Assembly: GCA_003116875.1 (NCBI GenBank) | Contig: BCKT01000013.1 | Span: 558,001-622,000, forward strand | Source: Takashimella koratensis | Taxonomy: Eukaryota > Basidiomycota > Tremellomycetes > Trichosporonales > Tetragoniomycetaceae | Reading direction: 5' to 3' | DNA: 64,000 bases | Shown here: one piece after another, positions 25,035 through 34,841 of the stretch | How the letters are laid out: each line of letters starts with the position of its first letter | Numbering within the stretch: position 1 is the first letter of the stretch | Made by a program: the position numbers and the translations under genes | Notes under the pieces: generated by a model | The model's input: the letters and a program-made list of their open reading frames with translations, nothing else | Databases searched by the model: none | What the model was told of the DNA's origin: nothing

Positions 25035-25587
25035 AGTCCGGTGTAGATATGCAAAGATGGTGTGGATGGTGGTTGGTTGTGGTGGTTGTCGTTAGATGGT
25101 TAGATGGTTTAAAACGAAAAAAAAAAAAAAAAAAAAAGTCGGTTGGCTCGACTTTTTTCGATCAGGGGTGACGAAGGGCGGAAGCAAATTCTGTTTTGTG
25201 GCACTTAGGTTGCTGTCGATCACCCAGTGCGAGGCATATCATGCAGCAGTCGTTTACGATTTCCAACAAGACAGCAAAACGTGCTCTTGACCTGTTGTCA
25301 ACCCGTAATTTCGAATTGACACTCCTTTGGACACCCGTCGTTAGGCGCGGAGTCACTGTAGTTCTTGCCAATACAGCGAGAAGGCTCCCCAGGAAGCTGG
25401 CTGGAGGGTAGCCTTTAGCCTGGCGATATATCTTTTGATTGCCTTTCTGACTCTCTCTCATCCTCTTCCCTCCAGTCCCGCATTTCATAACCCATCCCTA
25501 CCTCCCCCGTTAAATATCGTTTACCAACATCTCCCAACAACGAGACAACGAGACCTCCTCCCTCACCCTCCAGTGCCCTCTCTTGTC
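25035..25587. other. Divergent intergenic region before array 1
   Basis: Contains an A-run near 25118-25137. No gene supported. Sequence becomes visibly more AT-rich from here through array 1. Confidence 0.4.
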
Positions 25588-26240
25588 ATGGCAGATCATC
25601 GTGTTCCCCACTCTACCCTCGACGATCAGCTCGCCGCTATGCCAATACGAGTTCTATGTCAGGAGCGATTGTCAGTTTGGCAGCTGTTGAGGGCCTTGTG
25701 CGCGAACGGAGAAGGCGTCGACAAAGACCAGTTGGGACGCGTGTCCCGCGCTCGTCCGAGTTCCGTATTGGAATCTCATCCACGTCTCCAATGTCGATCG
25801 CTTTTTCTCCCTCCACTCGCAACACTACATTTCCGCCTTCGATCACCAGACAGCTCGATTACTTGGGAGAAACTCCTGACAACTCATACACTTTTGGCGC
25901 CAATTCCAAGGTTCCTCTAATCCTTTGCAAGCCATCTGAATCTCAAGACCTCTTCGCTGCGTACGCCGTGACAATCAATATCTCACCAGAAATCATGGAT
26001 ATTCCCCAACCAACCGACTTTCAGGGCGTGAATTCCCCCGAATCTTACGAAGGGACCCTGACGGCTATGTGGTACGACTACCCTTCCCAAGAGTTCTTTG
26101 GTTCTCATCCAGAGCTGAAAGAGTGCATCGGCGCATTCGTTATTGATGATAATGGAAAGGTGCTCTTGTCTGGGGACTCTTTCGCTTCGACCTCCACAAT
26201 GACATCGCCTTTAGGATGTTCAAAGTCTCGTGCATGCCCA
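25588..26240 (+). pseudogene. Array-1 family member 1 (frame-broken)
   Basis: Starts ATG at 25588 (MADHRVPHS). The N-terminal motif reads RLSVWQLLRALCANG, matching the helix motif of the family. Reading then has to pass from this frame to the +2 frame somewhere between about 25700 and 25770, after which SEFRIGISSTSP, the hinge ILCKPSESQDLFAAYAV and ECIGAFVIDDNGKV align with member 2. The open frame runs without a stop into a C32 homopolymer at 26250, so the original 3' end is lost or unclear. No intron with good consensus explains the break. Members 1 and 2 share a C-terminal region (AMWYDYPSQEFFGSHPEL versus ALWQEHPSEAFYAMHPEL) absent from members 4-8. Confidence 0.6.
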
Positions 26241-26248
26241 CGCCCCCC

Positions 26249-26249
<1 letters not shown>

Positions 26250-26281
<32 letters not shown>
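26250..26281 (+). repeat. C32 homopolymer at the 3' end of family member 1
   Basis: Thirty-two consecutive C, within the reading frame of the broken member 1 gene. Confidence 0.95.
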
Positions 26282-26284
<3 letters not shown>

Positions 26285-26908
26285 CAGCTTTCCGTACGAC
26301 TTACATGTCCATGTCTTTCCTCCTTTGGCCACTGCAGACAATAGGTCACCCCATCATCCACCCGTGAGGGCTGCTCTGAGTTTCAGCTTCCACATCCTTA
26401 TACCTACAGTGAATGACACAGGCAAGGCTCATGACGTGACAAGACGTGAGACGAGGGTCGTACTGTCACGGACACCGGCCTACGCGGCCGTAAACTACCA
26501 TTACGGTAAACGCCACCCAAGGACTAAGACCTACCACATTCGACGAGAGATGGGAGTATCCGTAGCAAGACCGTAACATATAAATACGGTCCAGTACCAG
26601 ACTCGATACTCCTTGTCGAATGTTATATTCTGTATCCGACAATACTCTCATTGTAACTACTTCTACGGTCTACCAAAGGGACCCACCAGCGATACCCACC
26701 ATCACACGTACATACGGGTTTTCTCTTTTTTGAATCGGTTCTTGCATTGCCAATTCACTCCTCCTTTCAACTCCATCAGCACTGCCTAAATACTCTTCAA
26801 GAAGGCAACTAGGTGGAATATACAGTCGCCACTATATCAGAGGCTTTGAATACCCCCATTCTTTGACGTTTTCGCCCAACCTCCTCACGTCCAAGCTCTT
26901 CAGCTATC

Positions 26909-27588
26909 ATGGACCGCCTCCCGCAGATCCCCGCCGTCACCTCGGAACACCATGACGACCACGTGAAGGAGCTGATACGAAGGTCGAGCGCAGGAGAGCA
27001 TATTTCGTTGACAGACATGTTGAGGATAACAGTGAGCGGTCGGGAGGCAATCCAGGACGCTTATTGGTGGGTGGCAACCCAGTTTTCACGGCAGACTCTT
27101 TTCTCCTCTAACCCGGCTTCTCTACACCAAATCTATCTCACCAGCTGGTTTTTCACCAACGAAACGTTCTCACTTGCGATGGGTGTGAGAGAAGGCTACG
27201 CCTCTTACACGCGACGACTTTCTGTCCTCGCTCAAACGGGTACCCGATCATTCTCTCTCTGTGAACCATCTAGTCCCGAAGGCGCCCCCACGAGAGCCCA
27301 AACACCGATCCTACTGTGCAAGCCGTCGACTTCTGAACACTTTTTGCCGCTTACGAAGTGACATTCACCGCTTTCCTGAGTGAAGCCCAGCCTATCCCGA
27401 CCCATGACGAACTTCACGACTTGAACAAAATCAATGTTCTTGTCGGAACGGTCACCGCCCTCTGGCAAGAGCACCCGTCTGAGGCTTTCTATGCGATGCA
27501 TCCAGAACTCACGGACCATATGGGACTTTTCCCTGTTGGTGCGGATGGAAAGGTGGCTTGGCCAAAGGTTCCTGAGCGACAGGGGTAG
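26909..27588 (+). pseudogene. Array-1 family member 2 (single-base frameshift)
   Basis: Start ATG 26909 (MDRLPQIPAV), N-terminal motif HISLTDMLRITVSG. The first frame ends in a stop at 27359-27361 just after ILLCKPSTSEHF. One extra T in the T5 run at 27341-27345 would restore the frame and continue FAAYEVTFTAF, which aligns with member 1 (FAAYAVTINIS). The second frame then runs GTVTALWQEHPSEAFYAMHP to a stop at 27588. About 225 residues if intact. Either a recent pseudogene or a base missing from the assembly. Confidence 0.7.
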
Positions 27589-28112
27589 ATTGTCCTTTCA
27601 TTTGAGAGTTTCAATGTGCATTACTTTCTCCGCCTCATACTGGATATACTGTACGTAGCATCCACCTCCCACGGACTGTACTGTACCAGATCTTGATGAT
27701 ATTTCGGTCCTCAATGTACAATGACACTCCCCTTTGAAGCTGGTGGCGTAGCACATCTATGGGGCGAGTCTCATCCTCTCTGCCCGGGCTTAAGGTGCAC
27801 GGCCGGAACTTGCTCTGCTGATTTTTACGAATTCGGACCTCCCATTGGATGATTTCGAATGATATTTTCACCTGTTTTTCTGAGCAACAATTCGTGCTCG
27901 GGTCCCTCCTTTCAATGGTTTAGTGAGAGCAGCTGCTAAGTAGGCATGACGCCGAGTCCACCCGAGGTACAAAAGGTTTGTGAACGTGGTTCACGCATCG
28001 TCAGCGCCCCGTTCGCCCCTCGTCCTCCACGAGATCGTCACCCTACTCGACGAACCACTCACTTCACCACACGATACGATACCACACTCTGCTACAGACA
28101 CAGCGCGCTACA
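27589..28112. other. Intergenic in array 1
   Basis: About 0.5 kb, no gene seen; promoter of member 3 presumably lies here. No TATATAAG box. Confidence 0.3.
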
Positions 28113-28758
28113 ATGTCCTCTCTTTCCTCATGGGATGATTCCGCGCTGGAGGCTCGTGAAGATACTGAGCTTGTCTACAAACTCATCGCTGCGGTGTCTC
28201 GTTGGGAACCTGTTTCCCTCGTCGATTGCCTGCGTCTTCCGAACAGCCAGAGCAAGAAGATGAGGAAATACGCGACCCACTGGGAAAGCTTTTACCACGA
28301 AAGTTGCCTGATGACTCATCCTCCCAACCTCTCTTTAGCCCTTCACGGCGACCCCAACTCTTGCCACAGCGACCCCGACTCCCGCCACAGCGACTCCATG
28401 TCAGTATTTGAGCTCAATTTCCAGAGCATGCGAGTTTCAGTCGACTTCGCAACCCACGACCTCGTTCCGGGTTCCGACATTCGTATCCTCCGCCGACCCC
28501 TCGGGTATCCATCAGGACACCTTCCTCGTCCATTCATTCCAATTTCACTCTCATCCACCCTCTGCTCGCTCCATCTTACCCGAGCCGCCTGACCCTCGGA
28601 TCATTTACGGTAAAACCTACGTTTTATTGGAAAAAGGCCCCTCGGTCTCGTCGTTGGAAGCGTGCTCAACCATTGAATTTCGCCAACACGTTGGATTTTG
28701 GCAATTTGACAACAAGGTGATTGCTCTCGCGCAACGACGACAATCAAACTCAACATGA
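28113..28758 (+). pseudogene. Array-1 family member 3 (single-base frameshift)
   Basis: Start ATG 28113 (MSSLSSWDDS). N-terminal motif WEPVSLVDCLRLPNS. The first frame reaches SDIRILRRP and then leaves the family pattern. Dropping one C from the C4 run 28497-28500 restores it: the hinge reads ILRRPSGIHQDTFLVHSFQF, and the second frame continues through YGKTYVLLEKGPS to a stop at 28756-28758. A repeated DPNSCHSDPDSRHSDS stretch (near 28350-28400) is a small internal duplication. About 215 residues if intact. Confidence 0.65.
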
Positions 28759-29199
28759 GGTTTTCTCCACTCCCTATTACTCTGTTTTTTTGGTTGCCCT
28801 TTTGTTCATAGAAATCGTTGGCTGGTATCATGATCTGTGTTTCACACTTAGATGTGGGCATATGTTTGCTGCTTCACACATAAATATGTGCTTTCATCAA
28901 TCTTGACCCCAGAACGGACGTTTCTTATTCCCAGGTAATCTTGTAGAATACAACAGTGCGTTCTACGAGTGGGGCCAATATGATTTACAAGAAAATGATT
29001 GGACGATCAGACTTGAAGAAAGAGTCTTTTCATGATCACATTGGGGTAAATCACGGAGTGCTTCAAAGGCTGTGATGATGTGGAAACAACCAAAGGGTAC
29101 GTAGTGTATGTGTATGTGTTTGGTGTGTGTGTGTGTGTGTGGAAGGGGAAATGGCACAATCACCGGTCCAGAGCGTGCGCAGCCTCCCCAGCTGTTTGG

Positions 29200-29295
29200 T
29201 CAAAAGAGCGTGGTGAACAGAGCGTGATGAAAAGAGGGTGATGAAAAGAGCATGGTGAAAAGAGCTTGGTGAAAAGAGCTTGGTGAAAAGAGCGT
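29200..29295 (+). repeat. 14-base minisatellite, about seven copies
   Basis: Units of the type TGAAAAGAGCTTGG repeat head-to-tail with point differences (first units TCAAAAGAGCGTGG and TGAACAGAGCGTGA), about 170-260 bases upstream of the member-4 TATA box. Confidence 0.9.
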
Positions 29296-29462
29296 TGGCG
29301 ACCAAAAGACGACCTTCCATTGAACTGGACATACCATTGCACCGGCAAAAAGGAGACACACTGGCCGCTTGTTTCAGGTAGGTTTCATTTATCAGAGGCC
29401 AGACTCCGATATGTTATGATTGGTGTGGGATTGGACTAAGGTGGAAGGCAAGACTGTGGAGG

Positions 29463-29470
29463 TATATAAG
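29463..29470 (+). promoter_or_regulatory. TATA box of family member 4
   Basis: TATATAAG, about 90 bases before the ATG at 29557. The identical octamer recurs before members 5, 7 and 8. Confidence 0.7.
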
Positions 29471-29556
29471 AGCAATTGGGGTGAACAACCCCTGCTCTCA
29501 TCCCCACGCCACAGTAAAAGTATCTGCAACACAGGCATACATACAACTTATCAATC

Positions 29557-30167
29557 ATGTCACACTCTCCTTGTAAGAGATCTGAGTTTTATCTCGAGAT
29601 GGCCTCACAGGATAAAGCGGTCAGTCTTATGGACGCACTTGAAACCATCCATCACAATTATTCTCATGAAAAGAAATTCACCCCCGATGCAGCCAAAGAA
29701 TACCTATTTTTGGAGGGGTCTATTGAGGGCTCTATCACAGAGCTGTCCTTCGCCGTCGACGGATACGAAGACAGTAACCAGGATTCCTCGATTCCTCGTT
29801 GTACTTATGGCCCACGCATTGGGAATCCGATACCACCAATCCTTCCAAGTTCGTCATCAGTCTCCCAGGTGGCTCTGAGGATTCTACCCCGAACAACTAC
29901 ATCCTCTTTAAGCCCTCTCCCAGCAGCAACGACAGGTTTGTAATCCGACATGTGGAATTCGAATCTCACTCATCGTCGGTCGTTCCACCTGACATTGTTG
30001 CCAAGTACAGTGACGACTTGGAGGCCGAGAAGGAAGCTATGTCTGGGACCTTCAAGCTCCGTCTCAAGAAATGGGAGCTTGATGAGCCCACAATGGATAG
30101 GACTGGGCGGCTTTCAGAAGTGTCCCACGGCTTTGAGCACTTCATTACGAACTGGAACGCTTTGTGA
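29557..30167 (+). pseudogene. Array-1 family member 4 (8-base tandem duplication frameshift)
   Basis: Start ATG 29557 (MSHSPCKRSEF); N-terminal motif AVSLMDALETIHHNY. The frame is lost at a perfect 8-base duplication, GATTCCTC repeated at 29782-29789 and 29790-29797. Removing one copy restores an open frame that continues LYLWPTHWESDTTNP, the hinge YILFKPSPSSNDRFVIRHVEF and GTFKLRLKKWELDEPTMDR to the stop at 30167, matching members 5-8. About 200 residues if intact. As it stands the first frame ends at about 128 residues. Confidence 0.75.
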
Positions 30168-30967
30168 ACTTGTACTTATCCAGGTTTTGCATCGTATTGA
30201 TTGTGTTCGCGAAGCGAGTCTGGTGATAAGACTGGTCGTAGTAATGCACTTCTTTCTTCTCGGAAAAGTTTGTGCTGGTGTCCGCGATCCCGAGCACACG
30301 AAGTCTTCGAAGGATGAAGGAAAATCTTCCAAAATAACCCCTGGCTTTGAGTTGTTCAAAGCTCCTGCGTGACTAGCATAGTACAGCCAGAATGATCTTC
30401 TTTTCATGACCAGAGGCAGTTGTCGTCAACTTGAGCATGACTTTTGACAGCCCTCGCGGTGTGGTCTCGCCGTCGCCCCTTTGAGAGAATAGGCTGATTG
30501 ATGCACATCCTTGGCTGGTTGGGACTTGTTGCTTGACCGCTTGGCTTGTCATTTCTCCATAGCAAAAGTACCAGGTCAACCACTTCGAGCAGGAAACAGA
30601 CATCGTAGCATGGTCTCAATAGCTCTCAACAAGCCAGTTTGAATGACTTGATCTCCACTTCCCATATAAGGCTCTTCTTTCGGAGCGTGCAAATGTAACT
30701 CCGCAGGCTTTGCCGGTTGCTCGAGTGGCGTTCCGGGCCCGAGGCCGAAGCCGACACCCAGCAATGTATGGAAAACCAATGCTCGCCTTTGATCTCCTGT
30801 AGGGAGCATTCGGAGAATGAAAACACTGCGACGAAAAGGAAGCCTCACACCCGAAGCAGTCCATCAAAGATATATAAGCTGCCCAATTTTGGGAGGGAAG
30901 CCACACATCGAACCAATCTTACTACTTCGATTATAACAGCTGCATCAACATCACCTCAACGATTGAC
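30168..30967. other. Intergenic in array 1
   Basis: 3' flank of member 4 and promoter of member 5; TATATAAG at 30871. No gene supported on either strand. Confidence 0.35.
30871..30878 (+). promoter_or_regulatory. TATA box of family member 5
   Basis: TATATAAG, about 90 bases before the ATG at 30968. Confidence 0.7.
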
Positions 30968-31702
30968 ATGGCTTCCGCTGATATTTCTGTCGACGCGACT
31001 ATCGCAAGCATCGAAAACGAATACCAAGTTGCCCTTACAACTGCCCTATGGTTGGCGGAGAAAACGCACAATTGGGAGACTGCGATGAAACCTCACGACA
31101 GGGCAACTGGCGCTTACGAGACTCGGCTTGAGACAAAGCCGGTTGGGAGTGAAAGGACCGAGTTGTTCCTTTCCGTGAACTGGGAAGCTTTTGGTGACCG
31201 CGACCTATTATATCATTACATGGCCCAACAAAGAACACCGACATCAACGAATCCGGTGATATGATATCTATCAAACTCATGACAGGAGATGGACCCAAAA
31301 GCGCTCTGTTGTACAGGCTTTCTGCCATGTCTGATCGTACGTGGGTGGTCAGTGAAGTTCGCTTCCGCAAGATTGAGCCGCAGGTTGAAGACGACGGAAG
31401 TGACGATGATCAATTCCAATTTGACCTCCCTCGCATGGAGCCTCACCCCTCAGATTGGGGGTATGGCCGCCGAGACCTTCACGGGGGACACAACGCTAAT
31501 TTTCCGCCCTGAACAAGGACCCGTTGCTGAACTAGTCCCCGACGAGAAATGGTCGCGAAGATATCCCGCGATAGGCTTTGCTCTGGTAACAGAAGAGGAT
31601 ATCGACGAAGAGTTTGTCGAGCCTAATAGGTCCCGTTTGAAGGAGATATTTGGACTTGCGCCTTCATGGGCGGGATTTATTTGTGGTTTTGGAGCAAGTT
31701 GA
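30968..31702 (+). pseudogene. Array-1 family member 5 (two frame shifts)
   Basis: Start ATG 30968 (MASADISVDAT); N-terminal motif ALTTALWLAEKTH. The family pattern needs a switch to a second frame between about 31213 and 31250, where DINESGDMISIKLMTGDG and the hinge ALLYRLSAMSDRTWVVSEVRF follow, then a switch back at the G5 run 31457-31461, giving AETFTGDTTLIFRPEQGP and IGFALVTEEDIDEEF, which align with the LTGNPTLHL and GFANIDEGTID regions of member 8. Ends at 31702. An intron at the first break (GTGACC..AAAG, about 40 bases) is conceivable but has a poor branch site; I favour degeneration. Confidence 0.65.
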
Positions 31703-32584
31703 CAGGTTTGAGTGAGCTCCCATCTAGTTCATCGTCCACAGGGAGCTTGTAGTACTCTCAACTTCATGACATGAACTTGGGTTCTGACGGCTTAGACAAG
31801 ACGCGGTATCCAAGCACTGAGTAGACGGCGGGGTCAAATCATGGAAAAAGTGCCGACGGCCAAGTGCCTTCACATCGGGAGCTTTGTGTTAGATTTCAAC
31901 GGGTTGGGGATTCATCTCTTGACGCTCTACAGACTGGTATTTATCTCTCTCTGCTTGGCCTCGGCCGCTTGCGCGTCGTCCATGTATCCCCGTCGTTCTC
32001 TGCGGCCGCAACCGCATGCGTCGGCGTTCCTCGCCGTTGCGTAGCACCCCCTGGCCGCGTCGCAGCGCCGTGCTACCCCTGGTCGAGTGGCGGTGGCGTG
32101 GTAACTGCTCCACCCCGCTTTGATCGCTCTCGTCACCTCTAGGTACGTCGGTAGCGCTCGGATCACCTCGGATCAACTCCGCAGTCCTCGGGTTTGATAC
32201 CTGACACTTTGCGGACAAGTGAAAGAGATTTCACAGCTCAGCCTTTGTATCCCAAATTAGACCCCGATAAAAAGCAGCCGCATGTGCTTGCTTTCTTCGT
32301 ACATTGATGCCGATCCGGACAACATGTATTGGAGCATGGCGCGAGAGTTCCAAATCACCTGACTGCTTTGTCCCGACAGACAAAGCTAGCCCTCTTTTGT
32401 GGTGTGATAACTGCTTCCGAAGTCCACCACGGTGCAATGTGCGGCATATATATCTGATGCAGTAAAACGAGAAAGAGAGAGAAACGGGGTAGCAATTTCC
32501 ACTTCGTTGACTTCAGTTGTCCTCAATTAGGACTCTCATAACGATAATACACCATTCGAACCACCACCAAGGGGCTGAACAGAC
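31703..32584. other. Intergenic in array 1, with a GC-rich island
   Basis: A GC-rich segment of roughly 250 bases (about 31950-32200) stands out from the AT-richer surroundings. No gene seen. Confidence 0.4.
32446..32454 (+). promoter_or_regulatory. TATA-like box of family member 6
   Basis: ATATATATC, a variant of the array TATA box, about 130 bases before the ATG at 32585. Confidence 0.5.
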
Positions 32585-33157
32585 ATGACTATCATCAAAT
32601 CTACAGCTGAGATTCTTTCAGACTTAGCGAGCAGTCTCTCTATCAGCTATCTCGATGCCCTTCGGGCCGCGCAAAAGGATCGCGACGAGGACCTTTATCC
32701 CCAAGAGAACTCCCAATGGACACTGTATACGGAAAAGTTGGAAAACGCTCAGACCAAATTTTTCCTGCTTCCGACCAGCATTGCTGGAGCGTTGAGTCTC
32801 ACAGCTGTCTGTTCAAACTACAACATCACGGAAACTGACGCAAGCATCACGTTCAAGGTGGGTATTGATGAGAAGAACCAGCCATATCGGATTTTTTACC
32901 AACCCCTGAAGGATGGCGACACCACATACGAAGTAGACCACGTCCTATTTGAAATCAAGGACATCAAGGAAAATTGTGGGTCGTTAAAGTTTTATACGGG
33001 TACCCCGAAGCTTTGCATGCGCGAAGGACCTAAAGCATGGATATTGAAGCCCGCCAAGTGGGGCTCTGCAGGGACAGGGTTTGCTCGTATTCACTCCGAA
33101 GACTTCACCAATCTCCTTGAAGCAACAACGAAGATATACAGTACAAATAGCTGTTGA
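32585..33157 (+). CDS. Array-1 family member 6, intact, function unknown
   Basis: Single intact exon of 190 residues. No signal peptide or membrane segment. Features shared with the array are the N-terminal amphipathic motif (SISYLDALRAAQ, residues 19-30), the hinge (IFYQPLKDGDTTYEVDHVLF, 103-122), the short motif KFYTGTPKL (about 135-143) and GTGFARIHSEDF (about 163-174). The first Met is in good context (AGACATGACT) and the TATA-like box is 130 bases away. I do not recognise the family; a soluble all-beta or alpha/beta cytosolic protein is a guess from its pattern of alternating hydrophobics. Confidence 0.72.
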   Translation: MTIIKSTAEILSDLASSLSISYLDALRAAQKDRDEDLYPQENSQWTLYTEKLENAQTKFFLLPTSIAGALSLTAVCSNYNITETDASITFKVGIDEKNQPYRIFYQPLKDGDTTYEVDHVLFEIKDIKENCGSLKFYTGTPKLCMREGPKAWILKPAKWGSAGTGFARIHSEDFTNLLEATTKIYSTNSC

Positions 33158-34213
33158 CGTGTTGCGTGGGCTGCGCAGATTGACCTCTTCTTAACGTCAT
33201 TTTGGATGACGTTCTTTTACTTTTGATTGATCTGTCCGTTTTTTCTGAATCATTAGCGCATGCATATATTATCCACTGAGGGGGCAGGTGTCAATTCCAT
33301 TCTCCTCCCTGCATTCTATCTTAGTGTGGCTTGAACAACGCTGTGTACAATTTCTGAGTTTGAAGCCTTACTACACACACCCTTTTTTTAGCAAGTCAAT
33401 TTGGGGCTGAGCGGGTGAATGTTCCGTTCTCTTTTGGGCTAAGTTGTTTGCAGCGTCATATGCACGTGTCGCTGGGTTTCTTGATCAGGCTCTGTTCCTC
33501 TGCTTGTCTACACGGCACTTTGTCCTCTTGATACAAAGCGAAGCTTTCACAGGTGCACATTGTGCCGAGGGGGATTGATCACCTGCAAAACTTCTTGTCA
33601 CTACGTACTCGGTGGGGCTTGTTTACTGAAGCTCCCCTATCTGTCATGACGTTAGCTCTGCAGCGTCAAGGACCAACGTTTTCGAGTACTTTGGCTCATT
33701 AAACTTTCATATCATTCGTACTGTCCTCATACGACCATGGGTCCATCAGCCGAAAAACCTCGCTCAATTCTTCGTTTCGCGGCTCTAGCCGCTGCTTTGT
33801 ACAAATCCGTCCTTTCTACTGTAGTACACTTACCCCGCGTTCAGCATTCATCCTGCGCTCGAGGTAGTCCTTTCTTCCTCACCATTAGAAGACGCACAGT
33901 ATGAGAGGTGAGCTCCTTTGCTGGAGGATTTCGGGAATGACCCCGAAGCCCTAACCCCCGAGACTGAGGATCCTCTCTTTTGTTTGATCGGTATGGGAAG
34001 CCGACCCCGAGAAACCAAGGATAGCCTCTTTTGATTACTCACCGAAGATGTGCATATACCGAGACTTTCGTGTGTACAGTACAAGAGTGGTGGAGTAAGG
34101 TATATAAGACTACCGGAATGGAAGAGGTCTTCGAAATAACTGCTTCCTAACTTGGGCTTTCCATCCTAAAGCGACCTCACATAAAGCGACAACAAGTATC
34201 AATTTTATCCATT
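33158..34213. other. Intergenic in array 1
   Basis: About 1 kb, no gene supported. Near 33938-34033 a GACCCCGA..CTCTTTTG segment is present twice in imperfect form, just upstream of the member-7 TATA box. Confidence 0.4.
34101..34108 (+). promoter_or_regulatory. TATA box of family member 7
   Basis: TATATAAG, 106 bases before the ATG at 34214. Confidence 0.7.
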
Positions 34214-34841
34214 ATGACTTCAATCAACCCTGAAATAGCAACGAAGCTCGCCGATATGGTGAACACACGTCGTATTACTTTTCTCGAAGCGTTTCGGGCT
34301 GCCCAGAGCACCTACAACGATGAAAATTACGCAGACGCTTCGAAGGATACAAGCGGCTACAATTGTACGCTGAGCGTGAGACCAAGCCAAGGGGGCAAAG
34401 CATGGAAGCTTTCTTCTTGGTCTATCTGCGAACTCAGACGGCGACGAATGGGAATTTTTAACGTACCGCACCGTCTCATCGAATGACGATATCCAGGAGG
34501 ATGATTCAAAGATCGTGTTCATACCATGTACCGGAGAGAGTCTTCCTGGTTCTCTTCTTTTCCGCCCCTCTAACCAAGACGATATCACCTATGTTGTCAA
34601 CCACATCGAATTCAACAAGATTGAACAGATAGAGACCGCACCTAAAGGCCTCCGAAAGTTGACGGGGACCGCCACGCTGCATTTCGATGAGAGTCCAGGC
34701 CCCAGCGCCAAGGAGTTGTCCATCGTCAAGTGGAATTGGCCTGGACCGGGTTTTGCTGTTGTTGACGAGGACACAATTGACAAACAACTCGCTTTGCACA
34801 AGATTGACCTGATGGATGCGATCGGGTACGGTGCCGAGTAG
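34214..34841 (+). pseudogene. Array-1 family member 7 (single-base frameshift)
   Basis: Start ATG 34214 (MTSINPEIATK). Very close to member 8 at the N-terminus (KLADMVNTRRITFLEAFRAA). The first frame ends at 34486. Dropping one G from the G5 run 34391-34395 joins it to a second frame that reads KHGSFLLGLSANSDGDEWEF, the hinge LLFRPSNQDDITYVVNHIEF, LTGTATLHF and GPGFAVVDEDTIDKQ, closing at 34841. About 208 residues if intact. Confidence 0.75.

Larger units (their letters stand above)
28759..29556. other. Intergenic in array 1 with 14-base minisatellite
   Basis: No gene supported. Holds a TG repeat near 29120-29141, the 14-base tandem repeat listed separately and a TATATAAG box at 29463. Confidence 0.4.

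Noticed and set aside
26577..26651. AT-rich ATATAAATACGG near 26578 as promoter of member 2
   Set aside because: It lies about 330 bases before the ATG at 26909, much further than the other boxes, so the link is weak.
30968..31264. Intron at 31192-31231 as the cause of the member-5 break
   Set aside because: GT..AG can be drawn at about 40 bases but lacks a good branch site, and a second frame change remains downstream.
32147..32213. tRNA-like sequence with B-box GGTTTGATACC
   Set aside because: A five-pair T-arm can be drawn, but there is no matching acceptor stem, D-arm or normal anticodon loop.
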